A stretch of 64,000 bases of DNA from Isoetes taiwanensis (GCA_021234155.1 JAJEKV010000011.1:1674001-1738000), one strand, 5' to 3'; positions 1 through 12,131 are shown, counted from the first letter of the stretch. Notes: generated from the letters alone by a model not told the origin. Program-made: numbers and translations.

Positions 1-699
1 TTATATCTCGGGTACTTCATAGCGTATCCATATAAATCATCTGCTACAGAGATGCATCTACAACAAGGTCCATACCTTTTGCATTGCACCGTAATTAATG
101 TCAACTGCAGCATTTTGTGTTGATCTCAGATGGCATCGGCCAAGTTTTCCAGGCTTACCGCCTTAGCCATCTACTGCAACATTTATTGGCACCAACAAAA
201 TAGGGCGCCTTCGAGTATCGGCTTCCAGAACTGAGCATTTCTATATCTGTTATTTCCATAGCTGGCAGTCGGCTATAGCCGCTCAAGAGCATGCATATTA
301 GGGCAACCCAAAAAGCCCTAAACGTTAGTCCTTTGATCTGGATGCCCTATTTTGTTAGAGAGAGGCTTTTTCCTGAAAATTCATTTGGAAAATCCATACC
401 AAAATTCCAATATGCAAATATGCCAAAATCATAGTAATAGTAGGAAATCCAACGTTTTGCCTTAGTGAAAGTTACATGCAATATTTGCATGTTAGCCTCC
501 ACATGTCCAACATGCATTTAAAACAAATGCATGCATACATTTTAGTATAATATTAGCCAAACTTTAAAAGCTTTATCATTCAATTTCATGTCAAAAGAGA
601 CTCGTGTACTATAGCCCTTGTATTTACCAAGATGTGAACTTGCACTCCAAGGTAATTATATTATTGAATGCACCCAATAGTGAATATCAATAAAAAAAA
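1..699 (+). repeat. Poly(A)-ended dispersed repeat, copy 1 (cut by window start)
   Basis: This stretch matches 4434-5940 nearly base for base, apart from small indels and the 796-bp insertion present only in the other copy. It ends in an AATAAA-like string running into eight A residues at about 692-699, where the similarity to copy 2 also stops. That is compatible with retroposition, although no coding capacity or target duplication was found. The left end lies outside the window. The family is unrecognised. Confidence 0.8.
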
Positions 700-1780
700 C
701 CCTACCACCTACCGTGGAATGAGGGTAAACACACCTTGATAGTATCATTCTGTGACCATGGGGAGAGCCAACCCCCACTGCCACAGCAGGGGTTAAGCCT
801 CATCCCATAATTTAAAGCTTAAGAAAATGTAGACTTAAAACATACTTTGATTATTGAGTTTTCAAATATTACAGCAACACTATGCTGTCATATTGACAAA
901 TTTGTATAGCCAACTGGCATAAGTATTGTAGGCCTAGTGGCCAACACTATCTTTGTTTGTTCTTGCAAGTTATTGCACTGAAATTATGCTACTCCATGTT
1001 GGAGGTATAATCTCATATTCTCATCTTTACGTGTATTCTGTATGTGGTATGACTTCATACTCGTCCTCTTCATGACATGCATCCTGCATAAGTATATCAT
1101 AACGAAAATGTAACTCTGTAAATCAATATTTAAATCAAAATTTTGTCAACCAAAAATATCAACGCATCCAGCCATATACTTTACTTTTCCTAAGTTGCAG
1201 CTTAGGACAGCATAAGTGCTCATACAACTAGCCAATAGGTAGAGGACAACACCGGATATCTCCAATGTGATGAAGTATCTAAAAAAAACCCAGCCTGAAC
1301 TAGTAAACCTAGACCAGACATCTGCCTCAGTCAATCCCTTGGCAGTATTATCATCCTACTACCAGTATGAGCATTTCTGGCATAGTATCCTTTTACCCAT
1401 TTTTACTTGTTCATTCTTGTAATTTCAGCCAATATAGCATTTGGTCATCCATAAAGTAACAGCAAAATCTTATTATTTCAACAAAAAAACTTTTCTTATC
1501 ATTAATATCTCGTCAATATTTAAGCATTTCAATATGTATTGATCATAGATCATTGCAATAAGCATTTATCCAATACGTTTCCTGTTGATCCAATATCTGG
1601 AGACTAATGTAGCAGATAGTATTGTAATTACAAGTTTGATCTTTCTTAGTCACAGACTCTTGCTAGAAAGCAAAGCTAAAATGATAATATTCTAAAAAAA
1701 CCGTTTATGTGATGCCTTTGTCAACTTGAACTTCTTAGTGACAAGCTTCCGCAAAAAAGTAAGCAAGATCTCCAAGCAAG
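700..1780. other. Intergenic, no gene seen
   Basis: AT-rich sequence with scattered short open frames that lack codon character or recognisable motifs. I see no structured repeat, splice-like exon or RNA gene here. Confidence 0.6.
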
Positions 1781-3094
1781 GTGCTGATCTCTAAGTTCAT
1801 ATGGCGGATTCTCAACAATGCTGATAGTTCTCCAGGTTTGCGTCTCATTCACCAGTCTTTACAGATGTGCATTTCTTTTGGCTCTCCATCCATTAAGCCT
1901 CTCCTCCCATGGGCATTATTCTATCCGCTCTCTCCATATCCTAATGCATCTCCTTTCCTCAAGGGGTTGCTAGCTGCTTGGGAGATTGTGCGCACTTTGT
2001 TTCAGTTCCATCCCATGGCCCACACTGCATCCTACAAACCCACCGTTGGTGGATCCCCTTTGGGTGGTGGCGAGCGATAGTCCCCGGTCTCTTCATTCCA
2101 TCCATTGACGCTAACGTCGGTGGCGGCAGCAGTGTGCTCACCGCCTCCTCGCATGGTATAATGAGACAAGACTGTGGACGGAATGAGTTCAAATTGAAGT
2201 TCCTTCTCCTTCGATGGGACCAGCCATTTGGGAAAAGGTAGTCGCTACACTTCCTCCACACCCACAAGCCGTGGCTCCCCAACTCGGGTGGTTCATGGCG
2301 GTGTTAAGAAGGAGCACTTGGTACACTCAATGTATGTGGTCCCGCTTCATCCCGAGGTGTTGCCTCCATCGCCAAAGTGGCCTTTGGTTATTCCCCGAGC
2401 CTCATCGTAAAAAGCGATCAAGGCGGTGGGTCCGGATAAATTGCTTCATCCTAAGTCGTCCCATTTTATGGTGGCGCATCACTCATAGATGCGCGGGTAA
2501 ACATTGTTGTTCATCGATTTCGCCCGAAGTTTCTCGCGGATCTGCCCTCTTTGCACGCAGAGGATGAGACAATTGAGCAATCGCTTTTTTCTTGTGTCAC
2601 CATGTTCGACTTGCTTGGCGGTGGGCTTCCTCGAAGTCTTTTCCATTGTGATTTGAATAGTCAGCAGGTCCTATTGTCGGGTCTATCCTAGGTCTTGGGA
2701 CAAGTTGGCAAAGAGGGCTTTCCACTTAGCATCCGGCTTGGATCATCTCGTCCATCCGAAGAGACGAAATCTCTTCATCTTCAAGGGACAACTCTTTTCA
2801 GATGCGCAAGTGCTTAGCGATGCCCGTAGTCGCATTGTGAAGGCGTACAAGTGTTCTTCCTTAAAGGATGACATCAAAAGTGTCATTTGGGAGCAATATC
2901 TTCAGATTCACAACTATTCATAGTACACACTTGTGCTCCTGGTGATCTGTGTTCTCTGCTTTTCTATGTTATGTATATGGTGGGTAGTGTTGCTCTAGTG
3001 GATATTTTCTCCACTGGGTTTTGAGTCCCCCATGTACTCTTTGTATTCTTTTGAGTAATAAAGGTCCACGTTCATCAAAAAAAAAAAAAAAATC
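1781..3094 (+). mobile_element. L1-like LINE, 5'-truncated 3' end
   Basis: Short broken reading frames resemble the C-terminal region of plant L1 ORF2 proteins. The segment at 2705-2920 reads FHLASGLDHLVHPKRRNLFIFKG and matches the minus-strand segment at 12500-12775, which has FHLASGWLLWSIWKRR followed by an IFKG motif. A polyadenylation-like AATAAA lies near 3057 and a run of A residues at about 3078-3094 marks the 3' end. The 5' end is lost and the upstream frames (1781-2567) are shifted several times, so this is a dead copy. I found no clear target duplication. Confidence 0.7.
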
Positions 3095-4433
3095 CAACTA
3101 CAAAAGCAAAAGGAACAATGGGAAGAAAATCCCGTACCTGCAGCCAATCAGTACCCTGTTAGCGTAAAAACGATATCAGGGCAAGGGCCAAAAGGTACAT
3201 TGGGATTTTCAGCTCTTCGCTGATTACCCATTGTGCCTCTTGCCCTGCCAGTTAGAAAAGTCTAAAAGAATGAATGGAGAATAAAATGCAACTGCATAGA
3301 CATCTGCATAGACATCTGTCAGCCATTAATGCACACATTTTACATGATTGGCCCACTATGTAGGCTTATATCAACTCATTTGAATAACATAATATCATAT
3401 AAAATCATCTTCCATAAACTAGTCTGAGGATTCATGCCAGCATCCTATCTAAGTCTGAGGGCATAATGCATCTTGTTAAAGCATCAGGCATATGCCTCAC
3501 CCAAAATCTTAAAAGACTCTACATACATGTATTATGTAGAAACATTCAAGAATCACCTCCACTTCATATTTGACAAGGAAAATTGGATTTTCGACACAAG
3601 GGCAATATGCATTAGCTGCTGGTCATGCACAACAAGTCATGCAAAGATGGATATAAGCAGAAAGCCAATCCAGTAAATCTATTTAGAAATATCCCAGATT
3701 TTGCCATCATATAGACTGGGAATAGAAAAAATAGAATTAAGACCCAATAGGCATTGTACGGAAGCACTTGGTTATATGTGGAAACGCATGGACCAAGGAA
3801 CATTGATCCAATGGCCAACTTATGGTCATAAGCAAGTTCCAAAAATTCAGCCAATGGAAACCTTATTAGGATCATATCTAAATTTGTATCTAGCTAAAAA
3901 TAAGCTATAATTGTCCAATTAAAATATTTCAATCATGTCAATCTAACCTGATTGAAGTCGTTCCAGATTTCGGCAGTTCGCCTTTGATCTTTAGCAATGG
4001 TGTCTGATGCAAAATTTGTCATACCACTTGTAGACCTTAAGTGCAAAAGAGCTCGTCTAAGAAAGCTTAACTTCGAGTCAGCTAGATCTGCTTCTTGTTA
4101 AGAATGTCTGATCATTATTATCTAGGAAATATAATATGAGTATTTGCACAAACAGCATCCAACTCATACCTTGTAATGCTAATTTTAAGCAAAAGCCTAA
4201 AGCTACTGTGCTTGAGATTTCGCAAGTTTCCGTGTACCATGCCAAAGCATAAATAGTATTAACAAAGATCATTAGAGAGATCAAGTTGCTTGAGAATCTA
4301 CGATTTAATTAAAATACATACCAAAGTAGAAATTTTGGTCGCCAACAAAGAATCCAAAATGCAATGAAAAGTGTGCCGCAAAATCTTCCAAGCTTTTGCA
4401 TTGAAGTTCCCCGCAACTTAAATACTATTCTTC
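3095..4433. other. Intergenic, with one imperfect foldback
   Basis: No coding region is supported. The only structure is an imperfect inverted repeat at 3177-3247, with arms CAGGGCAAG...TTGGG and CCCATTGTGCCTCTTGCCCTG around a loop of about 20 bases. It could be a small foldback element or MITE relic. Confidence 0.5.
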
Positions 4434-5940
4434 TTATATCTCGGTACTTCATAGCGTATCCATATAAATCATCTGCTACATGGATGCATCTACAACAAGG
4501 TCCATACCTTTTGCATTGCACCGTAATTAATGTCAACCTACAAACATTTTGTGTTGATCTCCCGGATGGCATCGGCCAAGTTTTCCGTGCTTACCGCCTT
4601 TAGCCATCTACCGCAACATTTATTGGCACCAACAAAATAGGGCGCTTCGAGTATCGGCTTCGACCGAGCATTTCTATATCCATTATTTCCATAGGCGGCG
4701 ATCGGCTATAGCCGCCAAGAGCATGCATATTAGGGCAACCCAAAAAGCCCTAAACGGTCTAGCGCATGCTCGAGGTGCCGCCTAAGCGCCGCTGAGGCGC
4801 CGCCGAGGCCTGCCTCGAAGCGGTCTGCAAAGGATGGATGGCGTTGGAGCAGCGGCAGTGAAGGATGGCGCCCCTGTGTGTGCCTGAGTGGATGTCCGCC
4901 TGCGAGCATGCCTGGGGGTGTTGGCGCCTTGGCGCAGGGCTGGAGGATGCACCTTCTCCAAGCGATTTCTCTGAGCATTTTCCCTGAGCGCCGCCTTCCC
5001 TGAGCGCCTGGGCTTCTGGCGCTTGGGCTTATTGGATGCGTTGGTTTTCGGCCAGTGGTGCCCTCCGCGACCCCGCCTTTTTCGCAGAATCGTTGCTATG
5101 GGGGTTTTGGGATTCTACCTGTTTCTGGGGCAGCTCTTATGGTCTAGTGGTTTGATCGAGTTACTCCAGGGGGTCGGCACCATGATCTCTGCATCAGCAT
5201 CTATTTGCCCTGGTTTTAGTGAGAGGATGGAGGTTTAGCGCGTGCATGAGTCCGCACCAGTACTCGGCACCTAGCTGTGAAGAGGTTACGGTTCGGGGGC
5301 GTTTGTTGAAGTTTTGTTTGTTGGAGGTATGCTTGTTGCTTTTGCAAAGAAAGATAGCTTTTTGGATCTGTGGTCATCATGGCAACGGTTTTTCCCCAGT
5401 GGGGTTTTTTAATCCGGGCCATGGTGCTCACGGGCTTCGCCCCATGCAATGTATTTTTTGTTTTCTTTGTACTTGTGGTCGCATGTCCTCCGTGACGCTG
5501 CCTTTGTGGTGCGACGTAAAAATATACTTCCTTCCTTCCTTCCTTCCTTCCTTCCTTTGATCTGGATGCCCTATTTTGTTAGAGAGAGGCTTTTTCCTGA
5601 AAATTCATTTGGAAAATCCATACCAAAATTCCAATATGCAAATATGCCAAAATCATAGTAATAGTAGGAAATCCACGTTTTCAAAGGAACGTTTTGCCTT
5701 AGTGAAAGTTACATGCAATATTTGCATGTTAGCCTCCACATGTCCAACATGCATTTAAAACAAATGCATGCATACATTTTAGTATAATATTAGCCAAACT
5801 TTAAAAGCTTTATCATTCAATTTCATGTCAAAAGAGACTCGTGTACTATAGCCCTTGTATTTACCAAGATGTGAACTTGCACTCCAAGGTAATTATATTA
5901 TTGAATGCACCCAATAGTGAATATCAATAAAAAAAAAAAA
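4434..5940 (+). repeat. Poly(A)-ended dispersed repeat, copy 2
   Basis: Second copy of the repeat at 1-699. It runs to a string of A residues at about 5929-5940 and is interrupted at 4757-5552 by a GC-rich insertion. Comparison with copy 1 defines both insertion edges exactly, because copy 1 represents the empty site. Confidence 0.8.
4757..5552 (+). mobile_element. LINE-family 3' end with (TTCC)n tail, inserted in repeat copy 2
   Basis: This 796-bp segment is absent from copy 1. Its 3' part contains GGTTTTTCCCC...GGGGTTTTTTAATCCGGG (about 5386-5418), which is shared with the 3' ends of the LINEs at 12187-12236, 25574-25622 and, on the minus strand, about 53540-53590. It ends in GCGACGTAAAAATA followed by about five TTCC units. 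The 5' part is GC-rich and contains degenerate GCGCC/CTGAGCGC repeats. Relative to the empty site a few bases (TTAG) are lost and there is no obvious target duplication. No ORF is recognisable. Confidence 0.7.
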
Positions 5941-6935
5941 TATATATATTTGCATTACATTTTGTGTAAAAGCTTTGCTCTGATTTATTGTCTCTCCTGA
6001 TAAAATCCAACTTCAATTCAGCTTAAACCCTAACTTTTGATGTTCTGGCTTTGTGTATAAAATGGACTGTTGTATTTCTGGTAACCTCAGACTCTGAATG
6101 TAGGATTTAGACAGATCAATAGGGCTTAGCATCCCACGAATTTGCACATCCAGTTATCGCACAGTTCAGAGCAGCAACATATACCTTTTGTTATTTTTTA
6201 TCGGTATCTTCGATAGCAGATCTGTCCATGTTTAAATAGATTTCCAAATTTATCTTGCTAAAGAGGACAACAAAGATGTTGGATATTTGTTTTACGTTAT
6301 CTAGGGCCGTCGAAGCATTCTTTGAATATGCAACAACGAGTGATATTAATGAGGAAAACGGTGAAAATTGGGTCACTTTTAGCATATGTCTAATGTCTTT
6401 TCTATTTCAGCTAATATTGTAAAAGCAATCATGAGATTGCCACAGGAGGCATGAGCATGTATTTTTTTGTAACAGTTCAGCCCCAGGCATTTTATTCAAG
6501 GTATGCAAAGGGTTGCAACCAATCTCCTAGTGTCAAATTGGCTTTTAGGATAGTTGTTCCTTCGTCTACTATGATCCTGGCTATAAATCTCGAAACTGTT
6601 TTCTCAGCAAGGAGACTTAAAGCCAGTCAAGGTGATCTCTATGCGATGTAAGTAGCTCTCCACAAGTTGTCATTTATGGAGGAAGAAACTTATCCGCACA
6701 CTGCTATATATATTATGCTATATGATCTACAAATTAATATTACATCAATAACATTAGCATATAACATCCAACATAAATGCTAACGTTTATTCTTTTCCAC
6801 CATTGTCTATAGATCCATATAACAGTGTTTCTGTTTTATCGCCTTGAAGTATTCCTGGAATAATGCTCTGTAACAAGATCAAATCAAAATAGTTGATGCT
6901 CCTTAATTCTTATAGGATTGCTGTAAAGAACTTAC
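5941..6935. other. Intergenic, no gene seen
   Basis: AT-rich. A 66-codon open frame at 6451-6651 has an ETVFSARRLK string faintly like a hAT transposase C-terminus, but it is too short to call. Confidence 0.5.
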
Positions 6936-7250
6936 CTGGGCAACAACTCTATGGCCTCTAAAATCAATGATGGCCATGGCAAGTGTGTACAACCCTGCAA
7001 CATTAGCACTATTGTATGCCTTTGTGTTGTTAGCTGAGGCATATGTGGCTTGTTCACCATCAATTGACTGTACTGAATTATCCTCCAACTTCAAGTCTGG
7101 TGTCGAACTAAGTGCAGCGCTAGGCTCTGTTGAATTTCTTCATTAATGCTGGTTGGTTCCTTGGTCTTTAGGTTCCCTTCGGGATTCTCCAGTGATTCTT
7201 GCCCCTTACTTTGTTGCATTAGCATGAAGTCAGCCATCAACAGCAAAATT
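6936..7250 (-). pseudogene. Isolated exon of a CLU/FRIENDLY (clustered mitochondria) family gene
   Basis: Read on the minus strand, this segment encodes GEQATYASANN, then NSANVAGLYTLAMAIIDFRG and HRVVAQ, a hallmark stretch of the CLU domain of the clustered-mitochondria proteins (FRIENDLY in Arabidopsis), which help distribute mitochondria in the cytosol. The exon ends with a perfect donor, GTTGCCCAG followed by GTAAGT, at 6936/6935. Upstream, an acidic linker (SLENPEGNLKTKEPTSINEE) is in a different frame from STEPSAALSSTPDLKLED, so either an intron or a one-base shift lies near 7130. No neighbouring CLU exons were found on either side. It is most likely a captured or stranded gene fragment. 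The family call is strong; the pseudogene status is inferred. Confidence 0.75.
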
Positions 7251-7273
7251 AAAGAAGATGTTATTGTGCACAT

Positions 7274-8410
7274 ACCTAAGAAGCGAATTCCAAACCAATA
7301 TCATTTGGTATTGTGTGAATTTTTTCAAGAATAGCACAACCATGCGAACAATAAGTATTTGATCCTTTCAAGATGTGCATGACATATCATATACTTATTC
7401 TAGTCTGCTATATTCTTTTATTTGGCTTCATTGTTTCAGATTATATTGATACCTTTGAACAGTAGATTTGCCCCTGGATAATCATATACAACTACATCTT
7501 ATAGATCTTCTGAAACTACTAATAAATCTTTCTTCATTGAAATGACACAAGAAATTAAGTTATCATGCCAATTATATTATTTCATGGTGGGTGTAATCTA
7601 TAGTAAAGTCATCCTCGTCCCTCAGCCTGAGATAGATTTGATGCTTAGACAGGCTGCAAAAATTATTTGCCAGATCAAGAACACAATAATCCGTTTTGAA
7701 CAATGTCTTCCAACTTACTCTGAAATTTTCATCCATATGCTATTCCTCATAGATAACTGAGTTTCTTCAATAATTAAATACACTTAGCGACTTAAATTGA
7801 AAGCCAGTTGTTATGTGCAACATCATTAAGGAGATTATTTGACAATGGAGAATTTTATAGTCATCCTAGGCAATATCTTTCTATTTGCGGGCCATGGAGC
7901 ATGAGACAAGGAAATGCAGGTTCAAATCCTGCATGTTCTAAAACCTAAGAAGAGAAATGTTCGCGGCGGCCTTGGCCGCCGCGATAAATTTCTTGTATAT
8001 ATTCTTTTTACAAATTTCATTTCTTGTTATTGTGCTACATATTCTAAACGAGGTGCACCCTGGACTACCATAGTTGTCAGATTCGATCCTACGACCTAGA
8101 CTGTATGTTGGAGCCTCTGGGCACCTCTCGTTTGCATATGGTTATTTATCGCCTATGATTACAAGTTCGCCTAAGGTTTTCACGAATATCAAGCCTCTAT
8201 ATAGCTTCACCTAAGGTTTTAGAATTTGAAATACGGTGGCTCGAACCTCTACCAAAATAACTCAATGTCCTAATAAAATTACTTTGACCAATATAACCAA
8301 TGAGCTAACGCGATTTTTTTTTTATCTTAAATCTATGTTTTTTTCTTTTTTCTTTTTTTTTTTCCCCAAGAACCCATTCAATTGTTATAGGGATATGGTC
8401 TATGGTTTTT
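7274..8410. other. Intergenic, with a perfect GC palindrome and a tRNA T-arm-like motif
   Basis: No gene is supported. Position 7961-7984 is a perfect 11-bp inverted repeat, TCGCGGCGGCC, TT, GGCCGCCGCGA, in otherwise AT-rich DNA. Just upstream, GCAGGTTCAAATCCTGC (about 7917-7933) resembles a tRNA T arm, but no other tRNA arms are present. Confidence 0.5.
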
Positions 8411-8533
8411 AGGAATTATTATTTTGCCTCATCTTCTATTGCTCGCACATCTCAGGCTGCTTCCACTTCTGCCACCCCCCCTTCTGCTGTCGCCACTGAA
8501 TCTCCACCTGCTGCCCCTGCCAACAAATAGGAA

Positions 8534-9665
8534 TTGTGCCTCCGCATGGTCTCCTGGAATTGTCGGGGCTTCCCATGGCAGAAGGGAGATAGTCTCAACT
8601 CAGTTGCCGCAGACATGGATCTCATCTTCCTCATGGAAACATGGGAGCATGCAGCACACAGGATACCTGACTTGCCAGGATACCAGCACTACTCAATCTT
8701 CAATGATTGCACAGGAAAGCGGGGGCATGGGGGGGTTTCCTGCTACTACCGAACAACCTTGGCACAATCAATCTCCTTGTTCAAGACAGACAAGCACAAC
8801 CGGTACCTGTGGGTGCTTGTGCAAAACTGCAGTAGCAGACCCCTCTTTGTGGCAGCCTGCTACTTTCCACATGCAGAAAGCAACTTCTATCACACCCACT
8901 CGGATGTGGATAGGCTGGACCCCTATGCCCGGGGATGTCACATAGTTTAAGGCGTATATACCATGTGAGTGAAAGGGGTGGGTTTTTTTTTACCCTAAAC
9001 CGTATGTATAAATACGGATAGGGGCTTGGCTAGGGGGTTTTCTGGGGGTAATCCAGTGTAATATGTATATGGGAAGGGGCGTTTAGAAGGTTGGACAAGG
9101 CGTATACAGAGGGTTTTTTGCTGACCCCATTAACGCATGTGGCGTATCACCTTTATAGTAGGTGAAACCCCCGGGCCCCTATGTCGATCTATATGATGAC
9201 ATACAGCATCATAAGTAGTTGGGCAACCCATGAGATTTGATCCCTTGACTGATGTCATACTCCTTGGAGACTTCAATCGGTCACCGCAATGCGTGCCATA
9301 CAATGCAAGTGACTTGTAGAACAACCCATGAGATTTGATCCCTTGAGTAAGATGATATATTGCAGTTGCATCCCCGCAGAAGGAGCTTTTTGGCCACCCT
9401 CGGACATCGGCATATGACAATCATCCCCGCTATGGTCGACAGTTGCTTTTGCTCTGCAGTATCTTTGACCTGGTAATCTGCAATGGACTAGCACAGTGGC
9501 CTTCCACTCGCAAGAGCACTTGTAGGCGGAAAACCGGGCGGATCTAGTGTGATGGACTATGTGTTTGGTGCTTGAGCGTGATATGCATGTCGCCAAGCAC
9601 TTTCGGTGGGAACGGCTAATAGGGATGAAGAGATCGACGGACCACTTACCACTTTACTTGAAGTT
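8534..9665 (+). pseudogene. LINE A endonuclease region, split by a MITE
   Basis: Residues in order: VSWNCRG, then DLIFLMETWEH (the glutamate-containing motif), then GHGGVSCYY, up to VDRLDPYA at 8927. After the 248-bp MITE the frame resumes and reaches DVILLGDFN at 9251-9277, the GDFN motif of apurinic-like endonucleases. Further downstream (about 9466-9665) only isolated fragments such as DLVICNGLA are legible. In an intact element this domain nicks the target DNA to prime reverse transcription. Here it is broken by the insertion, by frameshifts and by a local duplication of AACCCATGAGATTTGATCCC (about 9225 and 9325). Confidence 0.75.
8928..9175. mobile_element. 248-bp MITE with 8-bp target duplication
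   Basis: The element interrupts the LINE A endonuclease between two direct copies of CCCCTATG (8920-8927 and 9176-9183). Its ends are inverted repeats: CCCGGGGATGTCAC at the left and, read on the other strand, CCCGGGGGTTTCACC at the right. An 8-bp target duplication is typical of hAT-type and some other cut-and-paste transposons, but these ends do not start with the CA/TA common in hAT, so the superfamily is open. It has no coding capacity. Related copies lie at 30092-30319 and 57274-57364. Confidence 0.85.
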
Positions 9666-10435
9666 GGCTTGGCGGTTGTGCGAACCCCGGTGCAACAACT
9701 CGTCACATGCCTCACCATGCGATTGATTATGAACATGCGGGGGCTTATGCCCGGATGTTTATAGATGACCCGGCGAAATTTTGCAATATCCTACACTAGA
9801 GCAAATGCATGTGACGGCTGACCGATGTGCTTAGGGCTACCGCAGCAGAGAGGTGCTTTGGGATAAGCCGCCCATGACGGACCTCCGAGAACACAACCTT
9901 CCCACGTAATCAATGGTTTGATGCGAGTGCAAGGAACACAAACGCTGGCTCGCCAAGTCACGCACTTTACGCTTTACGCCCACATGCGGTTAGACGATCC
10001 GCGATCTTCCTTAAAGCTAAGAAAGCCGGTACATTGCGGCGCATCAAAGGGAAATGTTTCACCTCCCGAACGTCATCCTAGGACCTTCTCGGCGAAAGGT
10101 TCTTAGAAAGCCAAGATGTTCCACGGGGAATATCACTCCCGAAAGTAGTGGAGACAATACTTGCAAATAAATATAATGACCCTCGGGGGTGCACATGCGG
10201 CATTACCCTTGCAAGAAGGCCCACCTGGCGGAAATCACAGATTCGGACGTGGAACAAGGCTTGCGGCCGTCTTGCCAATGGGAAAGCCCCGGACTTGGAT
10301 GGTATGCGGGCGTAATTGCTTACGTGGGCAGGGGCCGTCCATAATACCGGTGCTGACCGCCTTGTTCAACAAGGCATTACAGAAAGGTTTCCGCTAGCGG
10401 TGGACCAATAGCGAGTTGTTCCCATATATAAGGCG

Positions 10436-11382
10436 GTGACCCACACCTTTGACCAATTATCGAACAATCATGGTCATTCGGTGTTTGCAAAATTGCTTCT
10501 TTGGGATTCTCGAGCAGCCAGCTTGACGGGTTGGGCGAGGCGCAGAGGTGCGGCCCTCACCCAGGCGAGATTCGCACCCCGCACTCAACAATTGACCACA
10601 TCTTCACGCTATAACTCGATTGAAGACAATGGAACCGCCGTTCAGGATCTATATTGTTGCTTTGTGGATTTTGGGAAGGCGTTTGACACCGCGGCTCGGG
10701 AAAAACTATGGGCAAGACTCAAATACCGGGGTTCCCGTAGATTTGCGTAATGCGATTATACGAGCTATCTGAAAGATGCTCGGGTCGGTTCCGCCCGTGA
10801 CAAGCCAACCATTTGATAGCAAAGATGTCGGGGTTCGCCGGGGATGCCCTCTCTCCCCAACATTGTTTGGGCTTTACATTGATCAATTGGAGAGCTGGCT
10901 TTGTCGATGATGGGGGCGATGGAGCTCACCTTCTCTATCGATCATCGACAGCTTAATATATGCTGATGATGTGGACCTCCTAGCTTACACACACCAGGAC
11001 ATGCAATGACATCTCGATGCCCCGGACACATTCTCGCCAAGCGGCCCGATATGCGCGTCAACCCGCCAAGACTAAGGTGGTTTTCATATCATCTTCACGT
11101 CAGCCGAGGGTCCCCTCCTTCAGTTATCAAGGCCAAAATGTGGAAGTTGCATCCACATACAAATATTTGGAAGTGGAGTTTCCTTCTACTATGCACTGGG
11201 ACACATCCATACGGCTACGAGTGACGGCAGGCTGGAAGGCACTATATGCAATGCAAAACAATAGTCATAGAGCGGAGTTGTATGATTGGGCCCATCAGTC
11301 ACGCCTGTTCAAGGTCTTAGTGGAGCCTGTCCTTTTATACGGGGTGGAAGTATGGGGCCCAGTAGTATCACTTGCTACTTGA
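10436..11382 (+). pseudogene. LINE A reverse transcriptase remnant
   Basis: Several frames in succession read as a LINE reverse transcriptase: CCFVDFGKAFDTA (catalytic motif A) near 10648-10690, GVRRGCPLSPTLFGLYIDQ (motif B) near 10830-10890, IYADDVDLLAY (motif C) near 10955-10990, then VASTYKYLEVEFP and VLVEPVLLYGVEVWGP to about 11360. Stop codons and shifts separate each block. The catalytic aspartates can still be read, but the gene is dead. Between about 9700 and 10430 the sequence is too decayed to place reliably. Confidence 0.8.
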
Positions 11383-11477
11383 ATGACTTGGAGCAGTCCG
11401 AGAAAGCCTTCTTAGTACGAGCACTAGGGGTGAAGTCCACAGTCCCATATCAAATTCTACTGCAGGAGACATGATTC

Positions 11478-12131
11478 TTGCCTCTTCAGAGGGCGGCCCT
11501 TGATCGCCACATTGTCTATTTTCAGAAGGTGGTCAATATGGACGATGCTCGTCTCCCTAAACTAGCTTATATCATGGCCTGCTGGAGGGAAAAGAGAGCT
11601 CAATGGTTGGCTAGATGGAATGTGCAGGAGCACAGGTGCATACATGTGCAAACAGAGGCAGATCGCCATAGCTTGAGGCAATATCTTGATGATTGCTTCC
11701 TCAGCAAGCTTTGGGATGCCTATGCCCTTGAACAGGTCAAGACATCACACTACCAGCGCCACATAAATCCCACATTGGAACGAGGCCCGCAATGCTACCT
11801 GCGTACCCACTTGCCCATGAAAAGGCGCAGACTCATTGCCTCCATTCGCACAGGGGCACATCATCTTCGAATTGAGACAGGCAGATGGATTGGTGAGCCA
11901 CGCCAGGACAGGCTCTGTCAATGCTGCCAAATGGGAGTCATTGAGGATGAATCTCATACCTTTCAAAGTTGCCCAACATATGATCAAATTCGGACACGAT
12001 ATGCTGAGTTGGTCAGGCCTGGCCAGCCGTTACATGTGACATTGAGCACATCATCCGTACGGGTGCTGGGATCATATCTTCAGGAGGTTATGGACATGCG
12101 AGATCAGCTATGTCCTCGGGCACACACTTGA
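11478..12131 (+). pseudogene. LINE A ORF2 C-terminal domain with zinc knuckle (longest intact block)
   Basis: A 217-codon open frame continuing the LINE protein after the polymerase. It contains the conserved block HYQRHINPTLERGPQCYLR, a Leu/Arg-rich RRRLIASIRTGAHHLRIE helix, and the cysteine cluster CQCCQMGVIEDESHTFQSC, a putative nucleic-acid-binding zinc knuckle. The same domain occurs in LINE B (about 25130-25500) and LINE D (46891-47247). The TTG start is only the edge of the open frame, so translation would have to continue from upstream. Confidence 0.8.

Noticed and set aside
6451-6651. hAT transposase fragment
   Set aside because: The ETVFSARRLK resemblance is too short, with no zinc finger, dimerisation block or inverted ends nearby.
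7917-7933. tRNA gene suggested by GCAGGTTCAAATCCTGC
   Set aside because: Only a T-arm-like hairpin is present; no acceptor, D or anticodon arm could be built around it.
8424-8945. 173-codon plus-strand frame
   Set aside because: It overlaps the LINE A endonuclease in another frame and has biased, motif-free composition, so it is a shadow frame.
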